Shown here in pieces: positions 12,201 to 27,200 of a DNA stretch of 64,000 nucleotides (position 1 is the first letter of the stretch; the number at the start of each line of letters is the position of its first letter). The position numbers and the translations under genes were made by a program. This DNA comes from Leuctra nigra (lineage: Eukaryota; Arthropoda; Insecta; Plecoptera; Leuctridae). The notes under the pieces were generated by a model. That model ran no database searches. It worked only from the letters and a program-made list of their open reading frames with translations, and was not told the DNA's origin. The stretch is from the NCBI GenBank assembly GCA_934045905.1, contig OW203765.1, forward strand, positions 19,779,409 through 19,843,408, written 5' to 3'.

Positions 12201-15200
12201 AATGGATGTGTGACGATGCACCGCCCGCCTTTCATGAGCCCGATGAATGGTACGATGATGAATCAACATCTGACCTTCTCCCACCCCGGGAATGTGTGGG
12301 CTCAAAGGCCGATGAATGGCGTGCGGAATGGTTCCTGCAGGAGTGTGTTTGCAGGCGTGATCGATTCGACCTCCTTGATGCGCTGCCTTCAAGTGAGTGC
12401 GCATGCCAGTTCCGTCCTCTCACATTCTAGATTTTGTAGGAAATTCCAACTTCGAAATAATTTTTTAATTGATATACCATGTACTTAATCTTACTTTTTT
12501 ATACCTTTAAGGACCTCAAGTTGAACTCAAATTCAACTTCCTTTAAGTTGAAAGACCTCCTTTCACTATTAGTACCTACTACCAAAGCTACTTCCTACAT
12601 ATATTGTATATTATAGAATAAGTTACAATTTTGTCAAAGCTTTATATTCAATTAATTGTCGTTTATATAATCATTTTGGTTGAAACTTAAAGGTAGGGGC
12701 TTAAAGCAATGGATATTATTTTATCAAGCTAGCAACTGAATCCAAATTCTTTAAATATAATTATTATTCTCTTATGTAAATATTTTGTGAACTTTAATTA
12801 CATTATTTAGTCAATATTTAGCGTTAAATCACTGTATTACTAATTGGTACCAAGTAATATACCTCTCTCCAAAAATCTAGCTTGACTTTAGTATAGAGAA
12901 TGTCTACTACTTTCCGCTCCCCCTCCGCTTCTGTCACATCTCCCATCTCCTCTTCCCAGACGGCATTTTCGTTCAACAAGAACACCGAGCCGGTTCTCTC
13001 CAGAACCTTCTCGCAGTTGTCGAGCTCCATTCCGAGCCTTGTTCGAACCGCGTACAACTCGCCGGGTCTCGGCTCATACTTGGACTTCCTCACGCTTGAC
13101 AAAACGATGGCGCGCAGCGGAACGCAGGTCGGTTAGGTCTTGCTCCTTCCAACGCTAAATCCTCTACATCCTTTATCTGCTTTGTTTCAGAAATAGCCTA
13201 CAGCTTGTGATGACCAAAATCCAGCTCTTAATAATTGGAAAATGCATCAAGTTTAATACCATATTTATTTATTATTAATGTTAGATCATGAGGAATCATT
13301 GTTAGTAAATAGTAATTAATTAGTTTGGTTACACTATTTTTTGAAACAATTGTATTTAAGTAGGTAGGGCAAGTTTTTAATGTTGTGTTCTTACTTGGCT
13401 TTGTATTTTGAAGCTGTAGAGCTTTATTTACCTGTGAAAATGTTCATGTTAACACCTGCAAATTTCTCTCTTCCTTACCAAAGTGTGAATTGCCAGTTCG
13501 TACATTCTACATCATCGACATAAGTTAGTTATATTTCTGTAGTACTAACCTCCCATTTTTCCCCACATTTAATTGTAACCATGAAGTAGAGCCAACATAA
13601 CACTTGCAACATTTCCGTCTACTCTCAGATCGGCAACAAGACTCCCGGCAGCTGGAAGTCTCCGGATTTGATGCCACCGCCCACTGCCAACCAGTCGGCC
13701 AATCGCAACAGAGGATCGAAGCAGCCGCAACTAGTCACAGCCAAGCCAGTGAGTTTGAAACCTTATTTTCTATAACATTAGAAGGAGTCTTTTTAAAACT
13801 GATTAGTTGATGGTTAATTACGCTATTTGTGGAACTTTCAGATTCCTATGGTAGGAAACTCCTCCCGCAAGCTGACTCCGTCGCCGTACAATGGTTCCCG
13901 AGGGAGCTCCTGGGAGAGCCCCCAAGATGACCAGGAGGTGAGTTGAAATACAGACAAATAGCGAGACGAATCATTACAACTTGTTGCCGGGCATTACATG
14001 AAATGCAGTAGAGCCTTGGTTATAAGTTTCTCAGTTACTACCTATATAAAATATTATTTTGTCTATAGGCACCGAGTGTTGACTCACTTTTGTTTCTGAA
14101 AATGAGAAACAGCGCCATGGGTGGCATAAATTAGCAACTCTAGGTATGATCCTCACACCCTCAGTTGCAGCAATTAGTAAACATTACTCATTGCATGCAT
14201 TCTTACAATAATACTCTAAATGATATTTCGCTGTGTAAAATGTATGAAGTGTCAAAAATTCCACTGAGTCTGATAAAATTATTAGTTTTCTCCTCTCTTT
14301 TACCAATTCTGAGCTATTTTGAGTTATCTGTGGATTTTTTATCGGTTGCTATGGCCACGGCCAATGAGAGATTATAAAATTGCTGATTCTTTGCATCACA
14401 TTTTTGCCGATTTCTCTCGCTAGTGGCGCTGGGGGTATGAACACTCGGTGCCTATAGCCAAATTATCCATATTTTCTTTAAAAAAAATTGACACTTACCG
14501 TATTAACTCGTGTATAAGACGCAATTATATGTCAATATTTTGATTCTGAAAACAGCCCTGCGTCTTATACACGCAGTAAATCCAAGGTGGATGTTTGTAA
14601 ACAGAGCTGTGGTAGACTGCCACATGTTGTCTATCTCTGCCTTTTCCTCTCACTCTGTCTGGACTACTCATACTGTGTCTAGACACAACACTATTAACAT
14701 ATTACATTTTTGCAACAAAATGTTTTCCCTTGCATTTAGATCAGGAGACAAAATATATGTTTACGTCTGAAAAACATTGCTCTGACAGACATAAAATAGA
14801 CAAAACACTGTTGAATGGCGATCTTAATGGAAGGGGAGGAGGAAAGGAGTTGGGTTTGTTTTGGAATGCAGAGGAAAGGCAGGTGCATGCCTCTTAGAGC
14901 AAGCAACAGCTGCTGGAAAGAGACTCCCCTCCCCCCTTTCTCAGAAGCATGAAATAGACAACATCACAAACCTACTTCGCATGCGCGGAAACCATAAAAT
15001 GGATGTGCATTTGGGGCGTGACTAACCTACAGTCTTCAGCTCCAGAGCAGAATGCTCGCCTCTCATTGGCTAAGGAGCATAATTCAAAAGGAAATTCACC
15101 ATTATCTCATTGATTGACGTGGAAATGTCCCGATATTAAATTTTATTCGTAATCATTGGATTTGTTTACATCTAAGAACTAGTTGTTAAAATAGTTTTCA

Positions 15201-18200
15201 TTTATTCAATGTCGTACAGACTTGAATTTATACCTAATCATATGAGAAGTATACGGACTACGCGTAGAGACCGCAGGTTGGATTGAACCAGGTACCCGAT
15301 AGGCAATGCGCGCCGATATTTCTCCCGCCAGAGGGCTCTGATAGTTTATGATGTTGTCTATTACTGTTTGTTTACAACAAGTTGACAGTGATTTTCATTC
15401 AAATAGCTCAGTTAGCTGGAAAACCAACATTTAGATGGATATCATGTATACAAACACACACTGTTTTTCATCATTTACTGCGTCTTATACACGCATGCTA
15501 AGTGTTTTCTTAAAATAGACTTCTTAAAACAAGGGTGCGTCTTATACACGAGTGCGTCTTATACACGAGTTAATACGGTATTTGTTCATACATTTTTTTC
15601 TTTTCTCTCTTCAAAATCCTGAGGCTCTACAGTTGTTAGTGAAAATATGACCTGAAAAATACTTGAAATGTGCCTGAAACCTGAAATATGCAACATTGAG
15701 GACATTGTTACACTTAGGCCGGGTAGGACCAACTCTGGATTAAGTTAACTCTCGAGGGTTAACCAATGAAACAAGTTGGCGCGAATGCCATAGCCAATAA
15801 GATTTACTAATTTCCACTAATCATCGAGAGTTAACTTACTCCAGACTTGGTCCTACCCGGCCTTATTGAATGAGAAACTGCTGTGAGCTCTTGTGTACGC
15901 GTGGAAATGATGAAACTCCGAGATTTGAGTTGTGCGCGGGATCGAGATGAGCCCAGCTCTCTCTCCTGTCTGACCGTGATCATGTTAACTTTGATCTTAT
16001 CTGATCCACATCGATCTGAAGTGTTTGTTGACTATTTATTCTTTTTTATAGTCAATCTAAAGCTAAAATATGTATTGTTTACAGCGCTACTTCCACCCTA
16101 TTGGCGTCACCACCCCAAAGTCGGTACCGATCGAGCTGCAAGTCACAAACCTCGACCAATCCATCGAGCCCAAGGACATGAAGAAGATCCTGATGAGCGT
16201 CTTCGGCGAGCATGTCATGGTGAGTCTCCGTTTCAAGAAGAACCGTTTCTACAGTTATTCTTCTGCCAAAAACTACCTCGGTTTTATCAATTTCTGGGAG
16301 GGGTTTCGGAAGAAAGAGTGGCTGCTCATTATGCCAGAAGTCTGGACTAGATCGCCTTGCATGCAAGCATCTACTATCGACATGTACCTATACGGGTGGA
16401 AATGATGAAACTCCGAGATTTGAGTTGTGCGCGGGATCGAGATGAGCCCAGCTCTCTCTCCTGTCCGACAGTGATCACATTAACTTTGATCTTATCTGAT
16501 CCACATAGAGCGACGTATTGCATAAAAGCCAATACTCGAATCAAAATCCGAATCAGTGTGGGTGAAACTGACTCGAATCATGTTCCCTTCCCATTCTTCA
16601 GGCTCGAGATCCTTTTACTGCTGTCTGGAGCACAAGAGAAGGAAAATAGAATCTATACAAAAGGTTCCATTTCTTTACATAGGTAGTTTCTTTTCATTTT
16701 TAATTTGGGAACCAATTTATGTTGATTCTATTCACCTTCTCTCTTGCAACCGATAGTATATTGGGATATTTCATGAATTATTTTGATATTTCTCTAAGAA
16801 AATGGAAATAATTGATGCTTTTAGCAGCGCTTATTGTTATGACTTCAGCAACCTGAAGTACTCAGTAAGAAGTGTGTTAACTTAAAATATATTTTTGATG
16901 GTTTGGACTTATTGGAAATATACTATAGTAATATTATTTTTATTGTAAATCAATATTGTAGATCTATAATGGTCCGCACATTTTCGGAGTTAATCACTTG
17001 TTAAGCACCCTTATAACGTGATTAAATGCCGTCAGGTGCTCCACGTGTCCGTGTTCGTCCAGTCCGACGGGCAGATCGCCGCTCACGTGAAGGTGGGCTC
17101 CCTGCAGGACGCGCAGTACGCAATCTCCAAGCTGCACCGCCGCAAGGTGGGCTACCGTCGCATCATCATCGCGTATGCAAGCAGCGTGAGCGGGCCCAGT
17201 CCGCAGCTGTTGCGCTCGCAGATCGTCGCGCTGTTGCAGGAGGTAGGCAGATCTTTCAATATGTTTGACACCTGTTTGTATCGCCCCTTCCAGTCATGAA
17301 TTGAGACATTCAAGGCTGTCGATAGGATTCTATCGTTGTTTGTGTCATTACTCCCATATGAGGAATGGCGGAAATTTTTTGAATAAGAACACAAACTATT
17401 CGATAATGTTCGAATACTTATTTTCGAATACCAAAGCGAATATTCAACCCAAATATTTTCAAATATTCACACACCCCTACTTATGTCCCTACGACAACCA
17501 CTGATCTTTTACCATCCTTGCCGACAGGTTCCGACGCACCGCCTGCCTCTGTTCAAGTTCTGCGAGCTGTTCGAGAGCCGCTACCTGACGTCGGTGAGCG
17601 TCTCGGGCATGTACAAGATGCGCGACGTGTGTCTGATCAGCGACGACGACAAGAGCGGTCGCACCATCAGTCTCAACCCCGACCACAGGCAGACTCCCTC
17701 GCCGGCATTCTCATCCGGTCAGGTATAAATACTGTAGTGAGCTTATATTTATTACATTTTGCATTAATTTTCATTAATTTCGAATCCTCACACCCCCCCG
17801 GTCCGTCCCCATTCCGGCCTGGCCTTCCCACCAGTGCTGGACTCCCCCGGATCGGGCCCGTTAGGTCAACCCCCTCCCCGTGCCCTCCAATTATGATCAA
17901 CAAAGTTAAATAAAACAATTAATGTGCGCAATATAACCTCGTCGTTGACGCGCCATTAAACCAAACTAATCTAATCTAATCTAATCATTAATTTCGGATT
18001 AATGATCAAGCAAACTGATATGGAATTTGACAGTTTCATGTGGCATGTCTTACTCAGATTCCTCCAATTCCGCAATTCTTAGTGATTGGAGTCAGGTTAG
18101 CAATGCAATTCTTCAATACAAGGTCCATTTTGAACGATACCAAATGTTGGAATTTTTGCGCTATTTTGTTTCTTCTTATTCATTAGTTTATGAAGAAACC

Positions 18201-21200
18201 AATCGGTTGACCAATTGGGTCAGTGTTTGCTCACTAATTTCAAACCAGTGAGTAGTGCTTGGAGAAAGTAAAATGACTGATGTTTTTATAATCGGAGTCC
18301 GCTCAAAGTCGAATCGTGGATATGTCTTATATTCGAGTAATTACGTATCTCTGAGTCTGACACTCGTGTGTTTGCTGCTGCGCAGGACATGGAGCTGGCC
18401 TACTGCCCGCTGCACATGCTGCGCCCGGGACCGGACAAGGGCTGGGCCGAACAGGAGGTCGACCAGCTGCCCAACGTCCGCATCGGGCTCAAACTGCTGA
18501 CGTGCCGCATCCACGCGCTGGTGCAGGCGCACAAGGGAGCTGTGCCGTTGCCAAGGTAAAACGGAACTCGAGAGTGTTCGCTGTCCTGTACTGTTCATAC
18601 TCCAAACTCTAGTGCAAGTGTCATCTAGAGTACTGACCACAATAATTGTTCTGTTCGAATCCGACAGGTGTTAAATCTTTTCAATTTACAGTTGGTATTA
18701 CTTACCATGAAGGGTAATAGAAGAGGGTAACCAATACCAATACCAGAGGGTTACCAATGGAGGGTAAATTGGCTCAATTTCTGAACATAATTTTATACTT
18801 TTAGTTTCGAAATCTGGTTTACTTAAATAGCAATGCTTTTCTGATTCTTTTTGCTTCCAACTAAGCCTTCGACCACCACTTAAAATTTGATAAAACATCA
18901 ATTAAATACCTACTGACTCAAATATTTATGTGCCTACTTCCATCCTCTCTTGGTACTTTCCTGTACGTGCAAAAGTGTGATTATAATACTAATTTGTTTT
19001 TGCCAGCTTGGCCCGCTGCTACGAGGCGCAGTTTTCTCCGCTGGTAGCGGATGACAGCGGAGTTCCGCTGGAGCATCTGCTGAGCTGCCTGCCGGGCGTC
19101 GAGATCACCCAAGGCACCACCGCTGTCAAGTACTTGCGCTGGGCTCAGCAACCCGACAACGATGGTGAGCCATCTGTGCAAATGTACAGTTGCACAGTTG
19201 TACAGTTGTATATGTACAGTCCATAATCCACTACAATTCAAGTTGGACAATTTGAAATTCTAGCCAATGAAATATTGTTTTCAATGAAACTCTGAAAACC
19301 AATTGGCTTGTTATGATTGAAATTGTCCAATTTGAATTGTGTAGTGAAATATGGACTTGACGCAATCGGATTGATTGGGATCTTTCATCCTCCTGTATCT
19401 TATTTAATAATATTGCAGAAGTTTTGAAATATGTGCTTGTTTTGACTTTTGAGATAATAAAATAAAGTTATATAAATAAAAATCAGAGGTTGGATTTGAG
19501 TAATATTTTGGACCTGGGTATCCTGGGTGACCCTGACCTGGATATCCAATTCTAAAAAAATAGAAAAATTTGTTTTGATATTTTCCGAGCTCAATTCGCT
19601 GCCCAATCAGCGGGAGGCGACTGAGAGAGAAATATAGGTAGGTACCTACCATGTCTTGTACAATGATACCAAATAGAGCTGCAGATACCAAAGAAAACTT
19701 TGAAATCACATACAAGTTTATTTTAATCTGGTACATGAACTGTCGAACTGACATATTAAAAATGCATCAATTTCTCCTCAATTTGCAGCCTTTTTATATG
19801 GATTCATTCCCCTTCTCCCTTAACGCTCCCTGTCACCCTCTCACCTGCAATACTTATGATCGATGCTCGCTGTCTCCAGAGCCGGGCAAGTGCGCCAGTC
19901 CGCCGCTGGCCGCGCAACAGACTCTGTTCGCTCACGAGCTTGCCGACCTGCTGAAGACGTCGCCGCACTGCCAGCTGCCGTTCAACCGCTTCATCCCGAT
20001 GTACCACCACCACTTCGGGCGGCAGTGTCGCGTCGCCGACTACGGCTACACCAAGTTGGCCGACCTGCTCGAGGCTTTGCCTCACATCGTACAGGTATGT
20101 TCACTCATCGCATGGCATGCGCACACTGAGGCTCTCTGCGGTTTCCGTCAGTTTAGAGGCAAATGTTGGGAAGGTTCCCTACTAATAGTCCGGGGCCGTC
20201 TCCTTCCTACCATCCATCCTTATTAGAGAGGTAAAGTTCATTCACGATTAGAATAGCAACCCGTAATGGCGGCGTGTACTACCGTAGTCAAGTGAACGTA
20301 TACCTAAACATGTAAATATCTATATAATAATCAAAAAATGTGTATAATACGGCTGTAGATAAAAATAAATAAATTTTATTGAATTTTTATAATATTTACT
20401 ACTATTAAAAATTGTGTATTTGACATAATTTATACAATTTCAATAATACAAAGAAGAATGTCTTGCCATTGACAGGGCAGTGTTCAAGTGACTGACCAAT
20501 GAACGACGTGATCGACTAAAACGTCAGTGATATTCTTATCGTGAACGAACTTTAGTACTTATTCTTTAACATCGCATCATCATGGTCATTCATCTCTCGC
20601 AAATCAGCGTAGGTGCAGAGCAGTGCAACAATTAACAATTAGTATTAAAAAAAAAAATGTATAGCAGCCCTGTCTATTTCATCAGCAGTTTAATATAAGA
20701 TCTAATATAACTTGACCGGGAGACTATCATAGTTTTCATGTAACGTTGCACCTTGTCCATTTTGGTGCAGCTGTCTTCTCTGCAAAGCATACCTATTTGA
20801 ACGATTTCAATCTGTGTTAGTATTTTGTTGATATTAATAACAATGCTCGGCAGTGTGGTGTTCTTGGTCTGTTCAGAATAAACTGTTCAGAGTAAGAATC
20901 ATTCCTTTTACCAAAATGAGTTCCTTAGCCATCATAAATAAGTCTAATAATAATCTGTCACATGACTCGTACCATCAACGTGAATGCTGTGCTAATTAAC
21001 ACTAAAAAAGAAAGAATTTTTTGTGGAGGAAGAGCTAAAGGATCTGTTGTAAACTTGCAAACCTCAGATGTATTTACCGTTACTTGTGTACCAACTAACA
21101 AACTGATGGTTCACTTCCCTCCCAGGTGCTCGGCGAAGGGAACCGCCGCGTGATGACCTTGGCGCACCGCGCGCAAGTGCGCCGCTTCACCTCGGACCTG

Positions 21201-24200
21201 TTGCGCCTGCTCAAGGCTCAAGCCAGCAAGCAGGTGGCGCTCTCGGAGTTTGCGGCCGTCTACCTTCGCCACATCGGCAAGGAGTGGGACATCGTCGATT
21301 ATGGGGTCAGTACATCAAAGATTCGTTAGGAAAAATAAGGAATAGAATGTTTCGTATTGTCCAGTTGAATGTGACTAGTAATGCGTCTCGTGGTCGCAGT
21401 TTCGCCGTATTTTGCAGCCACTTTTCAATTCAGTTAAGCCTTTTCATTATTAAAGTGTTATATGAAACAATGAGAGCGATATTTTGTGATCGCTTCAGTC
21501 CAAATCGAATTATTGTAACTAGGCACACTAGGTCTATATGTGACTGAAAGAGAACCCTTCTTTTCCTGGAAAGTAAAACGGCTCTTTCCGCCGGTTTGCC
21601 GTTGTCAAGTCATGGATATTATGGTCACATGGGGTAGATCTACCGTATCAAAATTTCATAATGTTTACTGCAACAACTGAATTAGCTACACTAATTCTAC
21701 GTTCGTAAGATTGATGATGATGATGGATTCTAACTTCTAAACTCCTTGTCTGTCTTCAGGTGTGCGACCTGGCCGACATGCTGTCGGAGGTGAGCCAGAC
21801 GACCGTGTCGGTGACTCGGCTGGCCGACGACGTCATCATCTCGATCCCCCGCCACGAGCAGACGCCGGAGGAGGCGGCCAAGACGCGACTCTTCGCCCAG
21901 GAGGTAAGCCGCAGGTTCCGTCTGCCAGTTGGTGCTGTAGGCAGCCATTTGAGTTGGTTACTCTACTTACCTTCCGGGAGAGAAAGAAAATAGAATGAAC
22001 TCAAAGTGGCTCCACAACTTCAAAATTATGAATTAAATTACAACTTTTAAGTTTTCAAAAGTTCACTTCAAGTCTTGTAAGGCTAGGTTGTTAATTGCTT
22101 ACCATGCAACTTGATTTTTAGTGGTTTTACTTCAAATGTGATACACATAACAACGAGCCATATTCCATAGAATAGGTGTTTTGAACCCATTTTTGCTCGG
22201 TCATTTCACATTCATATGGCAGTGAAATGATTTCAAGCAGAAAAAAGTTCAAACTACAGTAAACCCTCGTTATTACGAACTTCAATAATTCGAATTTAGG
22301 AGTAAATTCGAACTAGGTGCATGGTCCCAGTGGACAGGATAGGTTTTTACATGTTAAATCATTTTTATAAATCGAATTTTAGGTTAATTCGAAATTCGAA
22401 CTGAATTTTGGTCCCAGCCCATGTTATTCCTTGCATACAGTTGTTTTAATTCGAACTTTGCAACAGGATTGATAAAATAATCGCGAACAAACTACGAAAA
22501 AAACAACACTCAAAACAAAACACAACCTTCAATGGCGTCAAAATTACGTCATGTGGCTTGCGAGGTTGGCCAAACTGCTGTTACAGGTTTGCCAACCCCA
22601 CTTTTTTGCAATGGCGGGAATATTCCACAGGCGGGAATATTCAAACTTCATGAAAATGCACAAAAAAAATTGCATTAATTAGGATATTTCGAACTTTTTT
22701 AATTCGAACTGGGATTTTTTGGGTCCCTTTGAATTCGAATTAACGAGGGTTTACTGTACTTGCCCTTGTAGCCTGGTTCTATAACTCACTTTCCATTTGA
22801 TGGAATTGCATGCAATCTTAAAGCATGGCAAAATCTCATTGCTCAGAAGACCGGGCCCTTTTTCTATAAGTAAAACAAACTAATTTCTGGCTAAAATCAA
22901 TGCAAATCAATGTTATCCTTTGATGGCTGTGAAATGGTTTCCGACCTCAATGATTTCGTTTTAGTTATAGAATAGGGGGCAAGGAATGATCTTATTAGCT
23001 TATTTACTAATACTTCAATCAATTGAAACATAATAGGTAGTAGAGATAATAGATAATTCCTGCTTATTTATAAGTACCTAGTACTTCTTGATAGGAATGA
23101 GAGTAATTTGCTTGTAGCTGATGTATTACATAATGGCGTTTTCCACTGGCCGCTCTGGACAGCACTAGTTCTGCACTCTGTTTGAAATTAGCATTGAGTT
23201 TTGTATGGTGACTTTCAGTGCAACCCCAGTGTGGCCAGTGGAAAACGCCATAAGTAGCCGCTTCCGCCAAGAACCAATGTTGTTCTGTTGCCTCTGACAA
23301 AATTGTCCTCAGGCTCAAGCCTCCATACACAAAGTTATTTCCGTAATCTGTGGACAGTTTCGTCAAGAGTGTCTGCTTTGCTGGTAAATGTGTCGAAGAA
23401 CTTGTTAATTTTGTTAACAATTTACTTAAATTAATGTTCGAGTGTTGTATTTGTTTTATTGTACTTGCTTTGCAGCATAATGCTCGCATCAGGGCGAGCG
23501 TCTCCTCCGCATTACACTCTTTTTAGATCGGTTATGAACTTATGATTTATTCTGCGTCCCATATTTAAAAAAAAAAATACCTACGCTAGATTTAATGAAC
23601 TGCACAAATTAATCATATTTTTAAAATTTAAATACTTACTGATACGCACATGTTTTAATGATAAGGTGGTATAGAGAATGTGGTTTGAATGAGAACGCGT
23701 GTGGCAAACGAAGGCAGGGAAGTCAGTCGTGTGTGTGTGTTGGACGTCAGGTCGTGGAGCTGCTGAGCCATGCTCCGCAGTGCCAGCTGCAGTTCAACAA
23801 GTTCATCCCGGCTTACCACCACCACTTCGGCCGCCAGTGCCGTCTGGCGGACTACGGCTACACCAAGCTGGTCGAACTGTTCGAGGCCATTCCGCACGTC
23901 GCCAAGGTAACGGCTCGATACTCTGCTCGGCTATTGTGTTCCATCTCTCTCACAGGGTTGCGGCTCGTGCTCGGTGTATGTGTTGGTGTTTCTGTCATAA
24001 GATCAGGTGCCAGGTACTAGGTCTGTTCATTGGCATGAATTGAATTTTGTTACTACTTGGTATAGAGAAAAAATTCAATTATTTTTTTCATGTTTAGCTC
24101 TCTTATTTTTCTTCTTGTTTTTATAACAGTAATGCCATTAATATCAGCATGGTGATGGGCAAAGCTTATTGTGAAAAATGTTGCTAGAAAAAGAAAAGTA

Positions 24201-27200
24201 TTGGATCTGAAATGAAAAATTATAATTTATGTTGGTACAATTTAAGTTACGAGAGCATGAAGTAACTAAAATTTGCAAACTAACAGGCAATGTCTGGAAC
24301 ATGGTTAATGATTAATGATTTATGAGTGACATTAGATAGTTTAAGTAAGCCGTTGGTTTACTCTGCATCCGGGAACAAATTTGTTGTAGTGCGCATGCAA
24401 AGAGTACTGTGTTGCGATATTATTTGCACCTTCAGTTTTTCCCTCTTCCTCCATTCTAACTTCCTTATGTTTTATTGTGTGGATCTACTCTATTATATCA
24501 ATCACCAGAGACTCCTCTGCACATGCATTGTGTTAATTTTCACTTGGCCATTTTGATGAATGTTATGTTACGTTTTCTTTTTTTCCATTATTTAGGTATG
24601 TATGTAGTGGACTCTCTAAAACCTGGTATTAGCATTGATGCCATAAGTGTGCTGCAAGGTAATAGAAAACTTGTTGTATAAGATTGTAATAAATTGTGTG
24701 GCAGTATGTAGGGTCAGCGTCAAAAGAAGCCAGCCAAATCCCCATGTTGGTGTATGGGAAACCGGTATAGGAACGTGGGTGTACTAAAATAAATACTAAT
24801 ACTACATTAGAACATTTCATCACATGACATGATTTTTAGAAACATTAATGCCATTTACTTCATTTTGCTCTGGAATTTTGTAGGTTCCCAGTTCCCAGTT
24901 CATTTATATTTAATTTACTCAGTATGTATTTACTCATATATTTACTCGTATATTTTGATAAAGGAAATGCATTTCTTTCATCCTCTGCTGAAAAAAGTGC
25001 CAGATCTTGGCAAGGGTATGCAAGATCTTACAAGCTCTTGTAATGTTGACAAAATTGGCAAGATCTGTTAATTTTGACAAGATCTTGTGTCTCATGTTTC
25101 TAAAAAAGAGTTGAATCCTAGTGGAAAATTTAATCAAAATCTTTAAAGGTCTCTGCACGATTTTGGTACATAGGTGAGATTTTTAGCAGGTTAGGAGATT
25201 TTTTTAAACTTGTCTCTGCCTTTTCATTCCAGATGCATGCTTCAGAAATGTTACCTATATGTTTTAGGGAAGTGAATTTTAAAAGTATGGCTGCTTGGAA
25301 TAATAGTTGACAAGCAGCTGCCTTGTGATTGGCTGCCCAGTATTAATGCCTCTCTGTGATTGGGCGTAGATAATCGACGGCGGCGGGGACGGCGAGCGCC
25401 AGGTGTCGCTGACGACCGAGGAGAGTCTGAAGGTGCTGGTCAGTCAGATGATCGCCCTGCTGTGCGGCGCGCGCGACGGCTGCATGCTGATGGCCGAGCT
25501 GCCGGTCGCGTTCAAGAGGATGTACGGCTTCGCGCTGAAGCCAGACACGTATGGCTGCAAGACGGTCGCGCAAGTTGTCGCCCTGATGCACGAGCGAGTC
25601 AAGGTGAGGCGTCTTGAAATGTCTCGACAACCAGAGACTCTTATTTCAAGGCCATAAAATAGTTTAAAAGAAGAGGAAAAACTTGTGCAAACAACAGATT
25701 ACATGTTGGGGTTAAATATCACATAAAAAGAAAAAGCTGTTCATAGAACACCGGTAAAACATTCAAGGTTTTTCCTCTGCATAAGAGTATTTAAGGAACA
25801 TATTTGGAATGTTATTTTGTAAAATTGAACAGCCAGTACATGTGCCTGATAAAATACAACATCCATGAAACTAGCAAATGGAATCTCTTCTTCATTTGGA
25901 TGCAGGTTGAGTGCAGCGGATACGCGGGACAAATCGTGAGCCTCGTTGACAATTGGTCGGCCAATCATGAGGGTGGATTTAACGGCTATGTGATGAATGC
26001 TGTCTCCATGTTCGACACTGCACCGAAACCAGATTCTCCACCCAAGGTAAGACGAGGGGGAGCTCTACTTGTTACCTTCGCTTCTCTTTGCTTTATGCTT
26101 GCCTGCTTTCAATAAAATCCAATTTCCTTGCTGCTGCTATTGCATTTCTTTGCTTTTCCTCCTCCTGTTCTATGACTAATGTCGAGTTTATTAGAATGTG
26201 GCCTCAAATGCTCAAAGTCATTATATTGTTCACGGAACATTTTGAGTGCACTTTCACTCTGGTGGCACAACGGGACATGATGAAAGTGAGGCCGAGTCTG
26301 AGCAGCTGCCGCCTGATTGGCCGGTTGAGCTTGGCTCCCGGCCTCTCTTTGGCTGGCCTGTTACAATGATCACAACACCGGTAGCGATTACTGATCCCGA
26401 TAAGTCGTTTAAAAGTTTTAAAAGTAACTTGACATTAAAGCTTTTCGTTAAGATGGCTTAAAAGTTAAATTTAATTGCTTTTTAAGTTTCTACTAAATTG
26501 TAAAAATAACATTTCCAAATAGTTGTACCTTGTACAAAAATACTAAAAATGTGAAATGCATGGTGTAATATATGGGCTTGACATAAATGCATGGAAAGTT
26601 CAGTCCTGCTTAGCTTCATGCTTGTTTTCTCTTCTCTCTTCTCGCTTGCTTGTCTCTGCTTGCTTGATGCTTACGCTGCATGTACAGATGGATTGGAGCT
26701 CTGCCACTTGGTTCAACTCGAGCCCTCTCCCGTTTGGACCCACCTCCATGCCATCACTGGACAACTACATGGTAAGTATTCTCGGAGTTGCCAAAGGCTT
26801 GGCCATTTGCCACCGAGAATTGTACAAAGCTAGGTGAAGTATGTGGAACAATGGCAAATATGCATTTTCTTGCATTGCACTGTTTTTCTATTGTTCATTG
26901 CTACAAACTGTCAACTGAATAACTTTTGCTGACAAGAAGAATAAACATTTCTTTCCTAGGATCCTGCTCTGAATCTGTAGTTAATTTCTCTTTTCTATGC
27001 ATTTTGTGTGTATTTTGGCCCTTTGGGTAACCTCGATTACCTATTAAAACCTGACCAAAAGCTGTCTCGTGTGAGAGTTTATGTTCACCAGCTCATGCTC
27101 TCTTGATCGTCTTTCAGGGCTTGCCGGTCGTTCTGCCACTGTTTGAGACCAGCGTTGATCCGAGCACGACCAACCTCGCCTCTCCGTGCAAAAGTCTTCT

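Noticed and set aside
12206..12430. Second open frame (DEW-rich) at the 3' end of MARF1 exon 7
   Set aside because: It is a shadow of the ATGAATGG repeat read in another frame. Only the PMNG frame joins the neighbouring exons in phase and stays open across the whole exon.
12824..13102. 92-aa ORF on the - strand inside MARF1
   Set aside because: It is the complement of a + strand exon (12960-13127) with a strong acceptor and matching phase. No splice partners or family match are seen on the - strand.
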